Shown here one piece after another: positions 6,474 through 12,499 of a DNA stretch of 12,499 nt. The stretch's first letter is position 1, and every line of letters starts with the position of its first letter. The DNA is from an uncultured cyanobacterium (GTDB lineage Bacteria; Cyanobacteriota; Vampirovibrionia; Gastranaerophilales; Gastranaerophilaceae): positions 1 through 12,499 of the forward strand of contig CAMTNN010000029.1 of the NCBI GenBank assembly GCA_947073895.1, read 5' to 3'. The translations under genes were made by a program, and so were the position numbers. The notes beneath the pieces were generated by a model. That model was given only the letters and a program-made list of their open reading frames with translations. It was not told the origin of the DNA and did not search any database.

Positions 6474-7719
6474 TTCTTTCAAATTTCATGCTTCTTGACG
6501 CTTTTAGGAAAATTTTTGTATTTTTTGAAACATTGTTTCTTATGTATTCTGAGGCTTCTTCGGCTGTATTAAAGTTAGTTGAACCTGCTATGTTCTTAGA
6601 TAACTGACCTACTGTAATTACAGATGTTATTCCTTTTGTTTGAAGATATTCTCCAAGTTCGCAGTGGTATTTAATCTCATTTTCGCCTAATTCACCCATA
6701 TCACCCAGAACAATAACATAATTGCTGTAGAGCTCAGAAATTGTGTCTATAAAAGCACGCATTGATTCAGGGTTGGCGTTATAACTGTCGTTAATAATCT
6801 CATATCCGCCTGCGTTTACTGCTTCCCAGCGTTTTTCGATTGGTTTGTAGTTTTTTAAACCCTGTTGAATTTCTGCTGTTGTTAAACCTAATTTTTCAGC
6901 ACAATTAATTGCTGATAATGCGTTTTCAATATTATAGTCTCCGCCTACATTTAGTTCATAGTTGTTATTATGATATTCAAATTTAGAGTAATTTACACCT
7001 TTTTCGATTATTTTTACGTCTTTAATTGAGTAAAAAATCTTTTCACCGTTAAATTCTACTGTTTTTTTGATTAAATCATCATTATGTGCAATAAAAATAT
7101 TTCCGCGTTGATGTTTTACAATTTCGCATTTTGCACGTGCAATATTTTCGCGTGAGCCCAAACGTCCTATGTGGGCTGTTCCTACGTTTGAAATTATTGT
7201 AATGTCGGGCTCTGCATATTTTGAAAGTAATTCAATTTCACCTAAACCGCGCATTCCCATCTCTAAAACTAATACTTCGGTATCGTTGGGAGTTTCAAAA
7301 ATGGTTTGGCAGAAACCTATTTCGTTATTGTGGTTTAGGGGTGTTTTGAACGTTTTAAATTTTGCACTGAGTGTTGATGCAACAAGTTCTTTTGTTGTGG
7401 TTTTACCGGAACTTCCTGTGATGGCTACAACTGTTGGGTTAAGCTTTTTGCGTCTGTAGTTTGCCAGTTTAAGGTATGCTTCCAGTGTATCATTTACTTG
7501 CAATGTACCTTGACTGCCTGTGCAAAAAGCTCCGACAGCGCCTTTTTCAAGGGCTTGTTCTATAAACTTCTCTCCGTCAAAGGAAGCGCCTTTTAGCGGT
7601 AAATAAAAATCTCCGGACTGAATTGTTCTCGTGTCTGTGGAAATTTTTACTTCTAATTCATTATCAATTTCTTTTAAAACTTTTGCGCCTGTTGCTTCAA
7701 TAATCTCACTTATTTTCAT
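6448..7719 (-). CDS. murF: UDP-MurNAc-tripeptide:D-Ala-D-Ala ligase
   Basis: 423 residues from the ATG at 7719. It adds D-Ala-D-Ala to the peptidoglycan precursor in the cytoplasm with ATP. Mur-ligase features include an N-terminal UDP-binding domain with STDTRTIQSGDFYLPLKG (27-44), the P-loop VAITGSSGKTTTKE (98-111), TPLNHNNEIG (126-135), LEMGMRGLGEI (152-162), ISNVGTAHIGRLGS (176-189, with the lysine-bearing AKCEI soon after) and INDSYNANPESMRAF (309-323) in the C-terminal domain. A TTG 18 nt upstream would extend the protein by six residues, but the ATG is preferred because it starts MKISEIIEATGA and has TATAAT exactly 6 nt upstream. The ATG begins 7 nt after the stop of the Hcp-like gene. 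No other mur or division genes are nearby. Confidence 0.95.
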   Translation of the reverse strand: MKISEIIEATGAKVLKEIDNELEVKISTDTRTIQSGDFYLPLKGASFDGEKFIEQALEKGAVGAFCTGSQGTLQVNDTLEAYLKLANYRRKKLNPTVVAITGSSGKTTTKELVASTLSAKFKTFKTPLNHNNEIGFCQTIFETPNDTEVLVLEMGMRGLGEIELLSKYAEPDITIISNVGTAHIGRLGSRENIARAKCEIVKHQRGNIFIAHNDDLIKKTVEFNGEKIFYSIKDVKIIEKGVNYSKFEYHNNNYELNVGGDYNIENALSAINCAEKLGLTTAEIQQGLKNYKPIEKRWEAVNAGGYEIINDSYNANPESMRAFIDTISELYSNYVIVLGDMGELGENEIKYHCELGEYLQTKGITSVITVGQLSKNIAGSTNFNTAEEASEYIRNNVSKNTKIFLKASRSMKFERIIELLNNY

Positions 7720-7725
7720 AAGTTT

Positions 7726-7731
7726 ATTATA
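7726..7731 (-). promoter_or_regulatory. -10 box of murF, inside the end of the upstream gene
   Basis: Minus-strand TATAAT, then AAACTT, then ATG. The hexamer overlaps the stop codon (7727-7729) of the Hcp-like gene. No Shine-Dalgarno is present, so murF could have its own leaderless transcript despite sitting downstream of another gene. No convincing -35. Confidence 0.5.
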
Positions 7732-9301
7732 GCGCAAAAATTAATTCTAAATCCTTTTTGGCGAATGTTATTCCTTTGATGTTAAACATATCTTGTAAAA
7801 CATTCATAAGCGAAGGATTCAACATAATTGGTGCGCATTTACCGACGTAAACGTTAGTTTTTTCTTGTTCTGAAAGATAAATCATTTGTGAAATCGAATT
7901 CCTGTCACATTTAGGGAAAAATGCTGTGATTGGAAGTTCAAAATCTTTGATATCATTATAGAACCTTATCATGCTGTATGAATCAAAGCAGGCATTTATT
8001 GTAATAACGTTTTCTTTTTCTATATTGTATGAAAAAGAGATTATTAAAATATTTGCGGGAGCAAGTTTAATCAGTTTTTCAAAATAAGCTTTTTGCTCAA
8101 GCGAATATCTTTCTAAACCAATCATAAAGATATGATTAAACTTACCGCTTTCGATTTTTTCTTTAATTTTGTTTAAGGTTTTATCATAATTGCAGCCGAT
8201 TTTAACACTTTCGCACTGTTTTCCGGTTTTAAAGCCTTTTGCGTTTTCACTCGCTTCTATTACTTTTGAAAAATTGTCGTTTTCAATTTTTATAACCCCT
8301 TTTGGGCAAGTGTAATCGGTTGTGAATAATAACCCTCTATAAAGGTTTTCGATGTTGTGAAGCGAATGTTTTGTAAGGATTATTGCTCCGGGGAAGGTTG
8401 AAAAATCGAGTAAACAGTTCTCAACTCCCTGTCCGTATTGTCCTCGAAGGTGTTTGTATTCATTAAATTTTGGGAAATTATGAGCAAGCATCATATCATC
8501 GTGTGTATAAACATCAATATCGGTGCCCTTTAGGGCTTCAAGGATTGTTTCAAGCTCACGAATATTTGAGCCTACAACAAGAACTGCCTTTGAAGGTACT
8601 GTAGAAAACGAAACTTCTGCTTCTTCCTCTTTGCCATAGCGTTCTTCTTGCGCAAGGCGTACAAGGTGCATGATTTCATTATTTACAGTACATGCGGATT
8701 TAATTTCGTTTTTAAGAGTTTCGATATCAGCTTCATCTCCAATTTTATTGAGGAGTTTCAAAACTGTTAAATATCCTTTGTCATAGTTTTTATCAAAACT
8801 TTCTAAATCCATTAGATTTATACTTATGCTTTTTGCGATAATGAGCATAATTTTCTGCAAATCTCTGATTTCAGGATTCATAGAATCAACATTTTCCTGA
8901 ATTTGTGCTTCGCCATATTTTATTGCAGAAATAATATCTTTGGTTTCTTTGAACAGCTCAAGATTTCCGATTCTTTCTTCGGCAAAATCTTCTTCTCCGC
9001 AAACATCATTGTATTTTTGAATTATTGCAGGGAGTTCTTCTTTGAATTTACTTACTGCAGATGTGAAACTGCTTTCGGTAAATTCCGGGTTTGAAACCGT
9101 TATTGTAATTGTATTTAGTATCAAAGATTCGACATTTTTATCAATAATTTCTTGTTGATAAAGATTAAGTGCATATTTTGTAATGAATCTTAAATAAAGT
9201 ACCAAAACTGCCTGCAGGGCGTAAGTTCTCGGATTAACAGAGCAAATTCCTCTGGACACACAGCTGTCATATTGAAAATCTTGTGATGAAAAGTTTGTCA
9301 T
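7727..9301 (-). CDS. Divergent hybrid-cluster protein (Hcp/prismane) relative without most metal ligands
   Basis: 524 residues, near the usual ~550 of Hcp. The central part is clearly Hcp-like: AVLVVGSNIRELETILEAL (239-257), DVYTHDDMMLAHNFPKF (263-279), KHLRGQYGQG (283-292), FPGAIILT (303-310), and the C-terminus KCAPIMLNPSLMNVLQDMF follows the GPT-P-F-P-L-VL pattern. Aligned by eye to E. coli Hcp as I remember it, the hybrid-cluster ligands are mostly replaced: His to S245, Glu to D269, Cys to S313, E397 and Y425, Glu to C465, Lys to R467. Only C438 (NACFDSY) remains. Of the four N-terminal [Fe-S] cysteines only C14 and C20 remain. It is therefore unlikely to be a hydroxylamine/NO reductase, and its role is unknown. 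It diverges from recG and is followed 7 nt later by murF. The start has no Shine-Dalgarno; TATTAT lies 6 nt upstream. Confidence 0.75.
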   Translation of the reverse strand: MTNFSSQDFQYDSCVSRGICSVNPRTYALQAVLVLYLRFITKYALNLYQQEIIDKNVESLILNTITITVSNPEFTESSFTSAVSKFKEELPAIIQKYNDVCGEEDFAEERIGNLELFKETKDIISAIKYGEAQIQENVDSMNPEIRDLQKIMLIIAKSISINLMDLESFDKNYDKGYLTVLKLLNKIGDEADIETLKNEIKSACTVNNEIMHLVRLAQEERYGKEEEAEVSFSTVPSKAVLVVGSNIRELETILEALKGTDIDVYTHDDMMLAHNFPKFNEYKHLRGQYGQGVENCLLDFSTFPGAIILTKHSLHNIENLYRGLLFTTDYTCPKGVIKIENDNFSKVIEASENAKGFKTGKQCESVKIGCNYDKTLNKIKEKIESGKFNHIFMIGLERYSLEQKAYFEKLIKLAPANILIISFSYNIEKENVITINACFDSYSMIRFYNDIKDFELPITAFFPKCDRNSISQMIYLSEQEKTNVYVGKCAPIMLNPSLMNVLQDMFNIKGITFAKKDLELIFAL

Positions 9302-9307
9302 ATTGAT

Positions 9308-9313
9308 ATAATA
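9308..9313 (-). promoter_or_regulatory. -10 box of the Hcp-like gene, leaderless arrangement
   Basis: Minus-strand TATTAT, then ATCAAT, then ATG at 9301. There is no Shine-Dalgarno at a usable distance (an AGGA lies about 15 nt away) and no good -35. It is back-to-back with the recG promoter in a 65-bp divergent gap. Confidence 0.5.
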
Positions 9314-9348
9314 AATCCTGTTAACAAAAAATAAATTGCCTTAAGTGG

Positions 9349-9357
9349 TGATATAAT
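9349..9357 (+). promoter_or_regulatory. Extended -10 promoter of recG
   Basis: TGATATAAT has TG one base before a consensus TATAAT (9352-9357), an extended -10 that can work without a strong -35. ATG 9367 begins 9 nt after the hexamer, so the 5' leader would be about 0-3 nt. An overlapping AATAAT (9355-9360) sits 6 nt from the ATG. Confidence 0.6.
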
Positions 9358-9366
9358 AATATTATT

Positions 9367-11736
9367 ATGGATAACTTGGAGCAGGTTAAAAAAGCCGTCG
9401 AGATTGAGGTAAAACATAAATATATTAATATTAACGGCAAAAGCCGTAACTTTTCGTCGTTCATTTGCTCTGTTTTAAAAAAAGAAATCAAACTTTATCC
9501 TGATAATCCCAAATGGAAAGTTCTTCTTGAGCACTTTGAAAGGTATCATATGGAGACTGTTCCTTCAAGGAAAAAATCATTAGAAAGACTTGTTTCGGTT
9601 ATAAAGTCACAATACCTTGCTCCGCTTGAACCTGAAAAACCTCTTGATAAGAAACCGCTTTCTTCAATGGATGTTATGTATATTAAGGGGGTCGGGTCGA
9701 AAATTGCTTATATGCTGAATAAACTCGGGATTTATACAGCGAGTGATTTATTGTATTATTTCCCGCGGAAACACGTTGATTATTCGACAAGAACCCGAAT
9801 TCGCGACCTTGAAGAAGGTATGACTACAACGATTTTCGGTACGATTAAATCTGTTGAAGCGTTTACGACAAAAAGTAATCTCGGAGTTATAAAGGTTAAA
9901 ATTGCAGACGGATCGGGAAGTATTAATTTAAGCTTTTTTGCTTCAAAATCTTCAAAATTTGTGCTTGAAAGAATGAAATCACAGTTTCCTAAAAACTCAG
10001 GAATAATGGTCTCAGGCGTGGTTAAGTTAAACTCTTATGACGGTCGATTGACTTTAGATAAACCGACTTATTCAATTATGGATGACGAAGCGCTTGCGCC
10101 TTCCAATTTGAATCTTGCAAGGATTGTTCCTATTTATCCGTTGAGTGAAAATCTTAGTATTAAGACTCTTAGAAAAGCTATTTATAATGTGCTTGAAACT
10201 TATGGGTCTGAAATTGAAACAGTTTTGCCTGAATTTATTCTAAAAAAATACAATATTATGGAAAAACAAGAGGCTCTTAGACAGATTCATTTTCCCGATA
10301 GCAAAGAAAAATTGGATATTGCTCGCTATTCTTTAGTGTTTGAAGAATTCTTTTTAATCCAGCTTAAACTTGCTCTTCTTCGTGAAGAGAATAACAAAAA
10401 CCTTGCTTCGATTCCTCTTGAAATCAAAAAAGACGGACTTGTGATGAATTTTATTAACTCGCTTCCTTTTAAACTTACAGGGGCTCAGCAAAAAGCAGTT
10501 AATGAAATTTTGAGCGACTTGCATTCTACTAAACCTATGCAAAGGCTTCTTCAAGGCGATGTAGGGAGCGGGAAGACTGTTGTCGCAACGATTATGCTTC
10601 TTGCTGCAATCGAAAACGGCTATCAGGCAGCGATTATGGCACCGACTGAAATCCTTGCTCAACAGCATTATAATAATATGTTTAAGTGGCTTAATCCGCT
10701 AGGAATTAGAGTGGAACTTTTTCTCGGAAGTAATACTAAAAAACGCAGAGAGATTGCAGAAACCAATCTTCGAAACGGACAGGTTGATATTGCGGTCGGA
10801 ACACACGCATTAATTCAAAACAGCGTTGAGTTTGCAAACTTAGGGGCGGTTGTAATTGATGAACAACACCGTTTTGGAGTAAAACAAAGACTTGCATTAA
10901 GGAAAAAATCGCAAAGTCCTCAAGTGTTAACTATGACTGCAACTCCGATTCCCAGAACTTTAGCAATCACAATGAACGGTGATTTGGATTTAACTATTAT
11001 TGATGAGCTTCCGAATGGCAGGAAACCGATTTTGACTACGATGACAAATTCGCGCAAGCAGATTGCGGATTTAATTAGAAGAGAAGTTTCCGAAGGTCGT
11101 CAAGCATATATTGTTTACCCTCTGATTGAAGAAAGCGAAACTCTTTCGGCTAAAGCGGCTACCGCGGAGAAAGAAAAATGGGAAACAGAGGTTTTTCCTG
11201 AGTATAAAATAGGACTTTTGCACGGTAAGCTTAAGAATGACGAAAAAGAAGAAGTAATGGCAAAATTCAAGAATAAAGAGTATGACATTCTTGTTTCAAC
11301 GACCGTTGTCGAAGTCGGGGTGGATGTTCCAAACGCGACGGTAATTGTAATAGAAAACGCGGAACGCTTTGGTTTGTCCCAATTACATCAGCTTCGCGGG
11401 CGTGTTGGCAGAAGTGATTTGCAGTCATATTGTATTTTATCATCTTCAACCAAATCTCAAGATACCCGCGCTCGATTGGAAATTATGACTCAGACTAACG
11501 ACGGTTTTGTTATAGCAGAAAAAGATTTACAAATAAGAGGTCCGGGTGAGTTTTTGGGTACACGCCAGAGCGGGCTTCCTGATATGATTATTGCTGATAT
11601 TGTTCAGGACTCTAAAATTCTTGAACAGGCTAGAGCCGAAGCGATTAGTTTTGTTAAAAATTATAATATTGAAGACTATCCTTTGTTAAAAAATTCAAAA
11701 GGATTGAATTTTGACGGAGATATTTTTAATAGTTAA
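9367..11736 (+). CDS. recG: ATP-dependent DNA helicase RecG
   Basis: 789 residues. RecG reverses stalled replication forks and branch-migrates Holliday junctions. Domain order: an N-terminal extension (~1-98), the SDVMYIKGVG-like helix-hairpin (100-135, ending in DLLYYFPRKHVDY), an OB-type wedge (~148-240), then the two-lobe superfamily 2 motor with Walker A GDVGSGKT (397-404), APTEILAQQH (425-434), DEQH (498-501), TATPIPRT (524-531), GLLHGKLKNDEKE (616-628), VVEVGVDVPNA (647-657) and QLRGRVGR (675-682), followed by GPGEFLGTRQSGLP (725-738). Typical RecG is ~690 residues; the ~100-residue N-terminal extension recalls cyanobacterial RecG. The start is supported by an extended -10 box 9 nt upstream and absence of any alternative with a Shine-Dalgarno. 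No terminator is evident after the stop; the next promoter starts 5 bp later. Confidence 0.97.
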   Translation: MDNLEQVKKAVEIEVKHKYININGKSRNFSSFICSVLKKEIKLYPDNPKWKVLLEHFERYHMETVPSRKKSLERLVSVIKSQYLAPLEPEKPLDKKPLSSMDVMYIKGVGSKIAYMLNKLGIYTASDLLYYFPRKHVDYSTRTRIRDLEEGMTTTIFGTIKSVEAFTTKSNLGVIKVKIADGSGSINLSFFASKSSKFVLERMKSQFPKNSGIMVSGVVKLNSYDGRLTLDKPTYSIMDDEALAPSNLNLARIVPIYPLSENLSIKTLRKAIYNVLETYGSEIETVLPEFILKKYNIMEKQEALRQIHFPDSKEKLDIARYSLVFEEFFLIQLKLALLREENNKNLASIPLEIKKDGLVMNFINSLPFKLTGAQQKAVNEILSDLHSTKPMQRLLQGDVGSGKTVVATIMLLAAIENGYQAAIMAPTEILAQQHYNNMFKWLNPLGIRVELFLGSNTKKRREIAETNLRNGQVDIAVGTHALIQNSVEFANLGAVVIDEQHRFGVKQRLALRKKSQSPQVLTMTATPIPRTLAITMNGDLDLTIIDELPNGRKPILTTMTNSRKQIADLIRREVSEGRQAYIVYPLIEESETLSAKAATAEKEKWETEVFPEYKIGLLHGKLKNDEKEEVMAKFKNKEYDILVSTTVVEVGVDVPNATVIVIENAERFGLSQLHQLRGRVGRSDLQSYCILSSSTKSQDTRARLEIMTQTNDGFVIAEKDLQIRGPGEFLGTRQSGLPDMIIADIVQDSKILEQARAEAISFVKNYNIEDYPLLKNSKGLNFDGDIFNS

Positions 11737-11740
11737 AATA

Positions 11741-11769
11741 TTGATACATTTGCTAAAATATGTTATGAT
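11741..11769 (+). promoter_or_regulatory. Strong promoter of the small hydrophobic ORF
   Basis: TTGATA (11741-11746), a 17-nt spacer and TATGAT (11764-11769), with TG one base upstream of the -10 (extended -10). One mismatch from consensus in each hexamer makes this the best sigma-70 promoter in the window. Transcription is expected near 11776, giving a ~70-nt leader. Confidence 0.75.
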
Positions 11770-11786
11770 TACATTCGGGTAGTATC

Positions 11787-11840
11787 CTCACACTCCTCTG
11801 ACACACGTCTACTAAGGAAATCGGTTGGAAGGGAGGTGAG
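11787..11840 (+). promoter_or_regulatory. Leader with an anti-Shine-Dalgarno segment and a very strong Shine-Dalgarno
   Basis: GGGAGGTGAG (11831-11840) is an almost full match to the 16S tail, well spaced before ATG 11846. Upstream, CTCAC-A-CTCCT (11787-11797) can pair with it: CTCAC with GTGAG, a bulged A, CTCC with GGAG and one U-G pair, leaving a ~33-nt loop. The translation start may therefore be masked in the full-length RNA, as in several type I toxin mRNAs. Pairing was worked out by hand. Confidence 0.5.
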
Positions 11841-11845
11841 AAAAT

Positions 11846-11911
11846 ATGATTGCTAATATAACAAAACTAGTACTAGCAATTGCGTTACTAGTACTAGCAT
11901 TAAAAATTTAA
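11846..11911 (+). CDS. 21-residue hydrophobic peptide, candidate type I toxin
   Basis: ATG 11846 to TAA 11909-11911. The peptide begins MIANITK and continues as one hydrophobic stretch (LVLAIALLVLAL) ending KI, long enough for a single membrane helix with a lysine near each end. The coding part is a 21-nt tandem duplication: CTAGTACTAGCA at 11867-11878 recurs at 11888-11899, giving the repeated LVLA. Leu is CTA four times, unlike the TTA/CTT/TTG favoured by neighbouring genes. Support for a real gene comes from the extended -10 promoter, the strongest Shine-Dalgarno in the window and a 3' hairpin. The size, hydrophobicity and folded mRNA resemble type I toxins (Ibs, TisB, Fst-like), but I recognise no homologue. 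Alternatives are a regulatory leader peptide or a small membrane protein of another role. It is too short for ordinary gene callers. Confidence 0.6.
   Translation: MIANITKLVLAIALLVLALKI
11867..11897. repeat. Palindromic 21-bp tandem duplication inside the small ORF
   Basis: The self-complementary CTAGTACTAG occurs at 11867-11876 and 11888-11897. The copies can form a 9-bp stem (CTAGTACTA with TAGTACTAG) around a 13-nt loop. On the minus strand this stem is followed by UUUUGUUAU, resembling an intrinsic terminator. Confidence 0.7.
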
Positions 11912-11930
11912 CAATCATAGGGTACTAAGT

Positions 11931-11971
11931 GAAGCTCTAAGGAAATACACCTTTCTTAGGGCTTCCCCCTT
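11931..11971 (+). terminator. Strong 3' hairpin after the small ORF
   Basis: GAAGCTCTAAGGAAA (11931-11945) pairs with TTTCTTAGGGCTTC (11952-11965) around loop TACACC, giving 14 pairs with one bulged G and one G-U. The following CCCCTTAT lacks a proper U run, so it may be a terminator, an RNA-stability element or the 3' partner of the leader. CTAAGGAAAT also occurs in the leader at 11812-11821. Confidence 0.55.
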
Positions 11972-11977
11972 ATCTAT

Positions 11978-12006
11978 ATTATTTACGATATTTGCTTGTT
12001 TGTCAA
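11978..12006 (-). promoter_or_regulatory. Opposing promoter that could make an antisense RNA
   Basis: Minus-strand consensus TTGACA (12006 to 12001), a 17-nt spacer and AATAAT (11983 to 11978); TAATAT follows at a 19-nt spacing. Transcription would start near 11971 and run through the hairpin and the small ORF. A U-tailed hairpin on the same strand near 11857-11897 could end it at roughly 110 nt. Confidence 0.4.
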
Positions 12007-12050
12007 GATTACTAGCTTATTCTAAAAATCTCATCTATTTGGATGTTATT

Positions 12051-12089
12051 TTGCATGCTGACTTTCCATACAATAGAATCGGGAGAGGA
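12051..12089 (+). promoter_or_regulatory. Possible promoter and Shine-Dalgarno of the second TPR gene
   Basis: TTGCAT (12051-12056), 17 nt and TAGAAT (12074-12079); an overlapping TACAAT (12069-12074) is an alternative -10. GGAGAGGA (12082-12089) precedes ATG 12092 and fixes the start. With the first -10 the transcript would begin inside the Shine-Dalgarno, so the second may be the one used. Confidence 0.4.
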
Positions 12090-12091
12090 AT

Positions 12092-12499
12092 ATGCAAATT
12101 AACTCAAATATTGAGCAAAATTTGGCTAAGGCCATGAATAAGGTAACTTTACCTAAAAAATCACGTTCGTATGAATTGTGTGTTAAGGCTGATGCTTTAA
12201 GATTTGCAAAATCTTATCGTGAATCAGTTAAGTATTACCTCGACTCAATTATGATGGATAGAAATCATAAAGAAGCTTATTGGGGTTTGGCAAATTCTTA
12301 TAAATATTTAACCGAATATAATAAAGCTATTAAAACGCTTATTAAATTAACTGAACTTGATGATAAGAATGATAAATATTTCTTTGAACTCGGGGTTTGC
12401 CATCTTTCTAACGGCAATCCTGAAAAAGCAATTCCTTCTTTGATTTCGGCAATTATTCTTAATAAAGAAAATTTAGAAGCTCAAATTCAGCTTGCAATT
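12092..12499 (+). CDS. TPR-repeat protein, N-terminal part (cut by window end)
   Basis: 136 codons are visible with no stop. After a ~24-residue polar start (MQINSNIEQNLAKAMNKV), tetratricopeptide units follow: CVKADALRFAKSYRESVKYY, AYWGLANSYKYLTEYNKA and YFFELGVCHLSNGNPEKA, each with the A/G-Y-A spacing of TPR helices. There is no signal peptide, so a cytoplasmic scaffold is likely. The gene lies 180 bp after the small hydrophobic ORF with its own Shine-Dalgarno. It shares the repeat class but no obvious close identity with the TPR protein at 724. Function is unknown. Confidence 0.85.
   Translation, partial: MQINSNIEQNLAKAMNKVTLPKKSRSYELCVKADALRFAKSYRESVKYYLDSIMMDRNHKEAYWGLANSYKYLTEYNKAIKTLIKLTELDDKNDKYFFELGVCHLSNGNPEKAIPSLISAIILNKENLEAQIQLAI

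Noticed and set aside
7720..7737. TTG start adding six residues to MurF
   Set aside because: The ATG at 7719 matches the usual MurF start and has TATAAT at the leaderless spacing; the TTG codon overlaps the upstream gene and has no ribosome site.
11853..11918. Minus-strand 21-codon hydrophobic ORF opposite the small peptide
   Set aside because: It has no Shine-Dalgarno, and its existence follows from the palindromic sequence of the plus-strand ORF; kept only as a remark.
1..12499. tRNA, rRNA, insertion sequence or prophage genes
   Set aside because: None recognised by eye on either strand; no transposase-like frames or terminal inverted repeats with target duplications were found.

Overview
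The window is AT-rich (roughly 35% GC by eye over most of its length) and uses the standard code. It reads like a piece of a gut-type Gastranaerophilales/Vampirovibrionia ('Melainabacteria', non-photosynthetic relatives of Cyanobacteria) genome. This placement is inferred from the RecG with a long N-terminal extension of the kind I associate with cyanobacterial RecG, the large soluble TPR proteins, the mixed Shine-Dalgarno/leaderless gene starts and the overall composition. A low-GC Firmicute cannot be excluded without a search.

Layout. 1-159 is the end of an EamA/DMT-type transporter. 179-712 is an open frame whose first ~45 codons are the start of D-aminoacyl-tRNA deacylase (dtd) and whose remainder is regions 3-4 of a sigma-70 factor. 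The two halves meet at EIADKM, a string plausible in both families, so this is either a real recombination or a metagenomic mis-join, and the first ~300 bp (about 41% GC) may belong to another organism. 724-2484 is a 586-residue all-TPR protein, 2541-3908 an RseP-type site-2 protease with an interrupted PDZ domain, and 3956-5305 a CoA-disulfide-reductase-type flavoprotein.

5306-5648 has no gene. It holds two tandem 110-bp copies of a GC-richer (~49%) structured repeat, a bidirectional intrinsic terminator and a 9-bp perfect palindrome. A CopG-like ribbon-helix-helix protein (minus strand, 5649-5837) diverges from coaD (6003-6473). coaD overlaps convergent murF (6448-7719, minus) by 26 bp. Just upstream of murF is a 524-residue Hcp (hybrid-cluster protein) relative that has lost nearly every metal ligand. 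It diverges from recG (9367-11736).

11737-12091 holds the most interesting locus: a near-consensus extended -10 promoter, a ~70-nt leader with an anti-Shine-Dalgarno segment, an exceptionally strong Shine-Dalgarno, and a 21-codon ORF for a single hydrophobic helix, built from a 21-nt tandem duplication of palindromes. A strong 3' hairpin follows, and an opposing TTGACA promoter could make an antisense RNA. Together these look like an undescribed type I toxin-antitoxin-like module. The window ends inside a second TPR protein (12092 onward).

A recurring theme is that five genes (3956, 6003, murF, the Hcp-like gene and recG) have no Shine-Dalgarno but carry a -10-like hexamer 6 nt (9 nt for recG) before the ATG, predicting leaderless mRNAs. 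The other genes have clear Shine-Dalgarno sequences. Most genes are housekeeping: coenzyme A synthesis and reduction, cell-wall precursor synthesis, replication-fork repair and envelope proteolysis.
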